This document shows, piece after piece, positions 60,829 to 64,000 of a stretch of 64,000 bases of DNA; position 1 is the stretch's first letter, and the number at the start of each line of letters is the position of its first letter. The translations under genes were made by a program, and so were the position numbers. The stretch covers positions 105,001,558 through 105,065,557 of the forward strand of contig CM054178.1 of the NCBI GenBank assembly GCA_028829895.1, in the 5' to 3' direction. A model generated the notes under the pieces. That model saw only the letters and a program-made list of their open reading frames with translations. It was not told where the DNA came from and did no database searches. Origin of the DNA: Sinotaia quadrata. Taxonomy: Eukaryota; Mollusca; Gastropoda; Architaenioglossa; Viviparidae.

Positions 60829-62514
60829 TGTGACGATGTGGGACAAATTCTGTGTCATGACCTCGTGACCCAATTGCTCGTTTCAAAATTAAATTTTTGG
60901 ACGGACCTTTGTTGAAATTCACCCGTGATACATCAGTATCGAGAGAAGCTTTCTAGCAAGGTCAGATTGTTGCATAACTTTAGGCCAGTGTCCAGCACCT
61001 TCGAGATCAACAACATACCACGTGAACGGTCACGTGATGCGTTCAATGCAGTTTCATAAAAAATGATCATAAGGCGCAAAAACAGTCACTCACTCCCAGA
61101 CCGGCAGACATACAAGGCAGCTTTAACATTAGCTCCGTCCCGCCGCCATACCAGAGTCGTAAGAGAGAAGTTGAACCCGCGCTAGAGCAGTAAAATCTAC
61201 TTTTAAGAGGTAACAATAACACGTCTACTTCTTACAGTATCTATTGCATTTATTGATTGTATTTTGAAATTGAATTGATGTATGTATTTTGTGCAGCTTA
61301 GCGCTATTTTAGCCAAAGCACGTGTTTCGATGTAAAGGGACAAATCTAAAAGTTATTGTATATAAATTATTGTAACTTTTTCTTATCTTTAATTTATATA
61401 AATCTTAAATTCACTAGTGCCGCCAGTATGTCTGTGCACGTGGCGAATTCTTCTTTGTAATTCAAATTGTTCTTGCATATAATTTTTCGTGTAAAATTGT
61501 AAAGCATTCATGCTTCATTTTGAATTAATCCTTTGTGTGAATTCCAATTTTTAATGCTGTAAATATTTGGGAATTCATACGTTCGTGTAACGTTATATGT
61601 AACACACACGTGAACCACAATGTATATTTAAATATAACCATATTTGAATTGTAAACGACACGATAGTCAAAGATTCTAAATTCAGAACCTTAAACAAAGA
61701 AACATGTGCTTGGGTTTTGCGAATATACACGCAAATAGTTACAGAGCCCAAAATCCTTTGTTTCAGCCGGGTTCTTATGTTACTCCTCTCTACCTTCGTA
61801 CTTCTTGAGTCGTACGCCGACTCGGGTGTCTTCATGACCCATACGTGAACTATGCAGAAGTACCTCGTGTTAACTACGGTTAACGATTCGTCGCAAGTAC
61901 ATTAGCGATGCAGTAATTGAGTGGACGATTGACTGTTATGCTATGCAGTACGGACGATGAGCCAAAGGATGTGGACCAGTTCTAACCAGTTGAACCCCAC
62001 ATGCGACCAAGAGTGTAGTTAAGTATATCTACTGTGGTCCAGAATCAAATGACTATTTGGCAAGACGATTCTCGTTAAACTTTTAACAAGGACGGTAGAA
62101 TGAGAGAGAGTCTCTGAATAGAATTTAAGACGTCGTGCTCGAATTAATCGTTGCTGTTAATTGTTAAACTTATTAAATCTATTTCATTTTGTTAAGAACC
62201 TCCTTTTGTAGTAAATTGTATGCATATAGACCAAAATGCGGATTGGATGGGGGCTGTCTGAGCTAAACGAATGACGTAATGAATGCATATGAATCTAAGA
62301 GAGTTTTTAACGATTTCCAATCTAGCTAATGTACGCAAATTATCAGTTTCGTAAATCTGTGATCTAGACTACAAAGATGCATTTTTAATTTAGTCGAATG
62401 ATGATTTGAGCAACCAGTCTGTTTAGGTTAAAGAGAGGGAATTAATTTAAATAGTAATTTAAAGTTCTATAATTTCAAAAGCAGGGTCTTTAAATAAATA
62501 CTGGAAACGTAACA
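60829..62514 (+). mobile_element. Putative 5' LTR of an LTR retrotransposon
   Basis: Begins TGTGACG, exactly where the minisatellite is interrupted, and ends CGTAACA, so the ends are TG...CA with a 6-of-7 inverted match. AATAAA lies at 62493-62498, and a primer-binding-site candidate starts 2 bp after the end. The 1686-bp length is long but within the range of known LTRs. The partner LTR lies outside the window, so the borders are inferred. Confidence 0.7.
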
Positions 62515-62516
62515 AG

Positions 62517-62536
62517 TGGTGCCTCGTCATGGGATT
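62517..62536 (+). promoter_or_regulatory. Candidate primer-binding site
   Basis: TGGTGCCTCGTCATGGGATT begins with TGG, the complement of a tRNA CCA end, 2 bp after the LTR. Its first 11 bases fit an acceptor stem GCCTCGT/ACGAGGC with CCA, which resembles elongator tRNA-Met; the T-stem part fits less well, so the primer tRNA is uncertain. Confidence 0.45.
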
Positions 62537-63129
62537 GATATGTATTAAATTGTAACATTTTTTATACATAGGGCGTATCATAAACCTAGAAACGAACGAA
62601 CATCTGAGAATTGCCAATATTCTATTGATTCAGGATTGTTGAAATATTTATCTTGCTTTTGTTGTGACATGTGCATGTATTCTTTTGCAGAGTAGCGTGC
62701 ATGTTTAATCAATGTTAATATGTTTAAGCGTAGTTAAGTGTTTAATATTGATTATTTGATGATTTATTTAGTATTGTGTTACTGGATATTTCATTGTGAG
62801 AAGTCGACGTGTTATACCGCCAGCTAGGAGAGTTATCGGTAGTAACAGACTTCGGACTATTATATTTAGGGTGCTAAGTATAATGTGTAATGTTGTATGG
62901 TTGGAGCCGTGACATTACGAAAGCCTTGGAGACAACAGATTGTAACCAAGCAGGTGAACGTGTAACCAACGCGTAATTTATTTCGGAAGGTGTTCTGAAT
63001 AAATTCAATAATTTTTGTAAGGTCGTAGCCTAAAAGTTATTGTGGGATAAAAGCGGAGTTTTATCGCCTACGGTTAGATACACAATCACGAGAGATATTT
63101 ATTGTAGCCAGACGCGCTAAATAAATAAG
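62537..63129 (+). mobile_element. Retrotransposon leader (5' UTR)
   Basis: About 590 bp between the primer site and the first ORF. AT-rich, with several stops in all plus frames. It would hold any packaging signal; none is recognisable. Confidence 0.55.
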
Positions 63130-64000
63130 ATGGACATTTCGGATCTCGAACAGACTATTGCGAGTCTGAGAGAGATAGGTTCCTTGATCGGATACCGAAC
63201 GGAAGACGAGTTAATGAACTTCGTTAGAACTGAACTAGACAGGAGAGAGAAAGCAAAGAGAGAGAAAGAGGAACACGCGAAAGAGATAGAACGAATAAAA
63301 CTCGATGGCGCGTTAGCAATAGAACGAATAAAACTCGATGGCGCGTTAGCAATGGAACAGATAGAGATAGAAGATGATCACCTTACGACTTTGATAGATC
63401 TAAGGATCGATGAACGGATAGGGAGCGTACAGCTCATGGAGATTCTAAAACGCGAACAGGGGATAGGCATATCACTAGAATATAAAAGTGAACAGCTACG
63501 TATTTTCGTCCTGCTAGCACTCAATGAAAAGGAAATAGAACACAGGGAAGAAATTAGATCTTCGATAAGCTCACGAGCAAAACAGTTGTGTGATAAAGAT
63601 TTCCGATTCAAAGGGGAGGCCGAAATACGAGACCTAACGTTCGAAATTAGAAAGTTGAAGAAAGAGAGGCTAGTGCTTATGGAAAGGAAAGAAAGTCTAG
63701 AATTAGAATGGTTGTGGACAGAAATCAAAACAGAGTCTAAAATTGCTGGGAAAGGTGACAGTACTGTTGACAAATTACGACAGGAAGGTCAGGCCGTGAA
63801 CTTTGACTTGCCGAGGTCAAACACCGCGAGCGTGGAGACTGACACACAGAAATTAGTCGCACTACCGAACACAGCAGACAAAGTAGATGAGAACAAATGT
63901 TTTGACGAAACCATTACAGTTCAACTTGCTAACCAGTTTACAGAAACAGTTAGCGCACCAAAGCTTGATCTTGAAACAGAGACAAGAAAAGACACTGTTG
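63130..64000 (+). CDS. Gag-like protein of LTR retrotransposon, N-terminal part
   Basis: ATG at 63130 in good context (AATAAGATGG), open for 290 codons to the window end with no stop. It starts MDISDLEQTIASLREIGSLI. Residues about 35-240 are rich in Glu, Lys, Arg and Leu with heptad-like spacing, so coiled coil is expected; after about residue 205 it becomes Thr/Ser/Asp-rich and probably disordered. Charged coiled-coil N-termini of this type are common in Gypsy-type Gag proteins of invertebrates and fish. No zinc knuckle, protease or reverse transcriptase is reached. Residues 54-64 and 65-75 are a tandem duplicate of ERIKLDGALA(I/M), encoded by two 33-bp copies. The family is assigned by context (LTR, primer site) rather than sequence similarity. 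An intact frame suggests a young insertion. Confidence 0.7.
   Translation, partial: MDISDLEQTIASLREIGSLIGYRTEDELMNFVRTELDRREKAKREKEEHAKEIERIKLDGALAIERIKLDGALAMEQIEIEDDHLTTLIDLRIDERIGSVQLMEILKREQGIGISLEYKSEQLRIFVLLALNEKEIEHREEIRSSISSRAKQLCDKDFRFKGEAEIRDLTFEIRKLKKERLVLMERKESLELEWLWTEIKTESKIAGKGDSTVDKLRQEGQAVNFDLPRSNTASVETDTQKLVALPNTADKVDENKCFDETITVQLANQFTETVSAPKLDLETETRKDTV
63289..63354 (+). repeat. 33-bp in-frame tandem duplication within gag-like ORF
   Basis: Copies 63289-63321 and 63322-63354 differ only at the last base (ATA versus ATG). The duplication adds one and a half coiled-coil heptads and keeps the frame. Confidence 0.95.

Noticed and set aside
63378..63773. 131-codon minus-strand frame
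   Set aside because: Antisense shadow of the gag-like ORF; the plus frame is longer, has a good ATG context and a coherent coiled-coil composition.

Overview
This is eukaryotic, intron-rich, AT-rich DNA. It is dense in long (CA)n, (GA)n and (GAAA)n microsatellites and in near-identical minisatellites. The only well-supported cellular gene is a NOL4/NOL4L (nucleolar protein 4 family) orthologue on the minus strand. The gene shows the source is an animal; the repeat style and divergence suggest a lophotrochozoan, most likely a gastropod mollusc (inference, not proven).

NOL4-like gene (minus strand, 34157 down to 7632): six exons are visible at 34157-33958, 28630-28487, 27408-27205, 26645-26526, 8886-8511 and 7792-7632. 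All have GT/AG borders and mutually compatible phases, and together encode the C-terminal 400 residues ending at a TGA. The N-terminal exons known from the vertebrate family were not found and probably lie beyond 64 kb or on another scaffold. Introns of 0.5 to 17.6 kb carry most of the repeats. A 43-bp tandem duplication spans the last 3' splice site and creates a second, frame-shifting acceptor.

Downstream of the gene (1 to about 7450) I see only repeats and candidate regulatory motif clusters: three CRE-like sites near 6.5 kb and nuclear-receptor half-sites near 5.85 kb. Upstream (34158-60828) there is no confident exon, only repeats and duplications. These include a 326-bp tandem duplication (38.8-39.5 kb), an interspersed family R1 in opposite orientation at 49 and 56 kb (one copy hosting a new 56-bp satellite), an 800-bp imperfect palindrome (50.6-51.4 kb) and a 489-bp Tigger/pogo-like MITE (52.5-53.0 kb). 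A second interspersed family, R2, has copies at 29.1 and 36.7 kb. Two isolated GC-richer blocks (18 kb and 45.6-46.1 kb) look regulatory; the second holds a near-perfect RFX X-box.

Right end (60829-64000): the 5' part of an LTR retrotransposon on the plus strand, consisting of a putative 1.69-kb LTR that interrupts a minisatellite, a primer-binding-site candidate, a leader, and an intact coiled-coil gag-like ORF that runs off the window. I saw no CRISPR array, bacterial operon, tRNA or rRNA gene.
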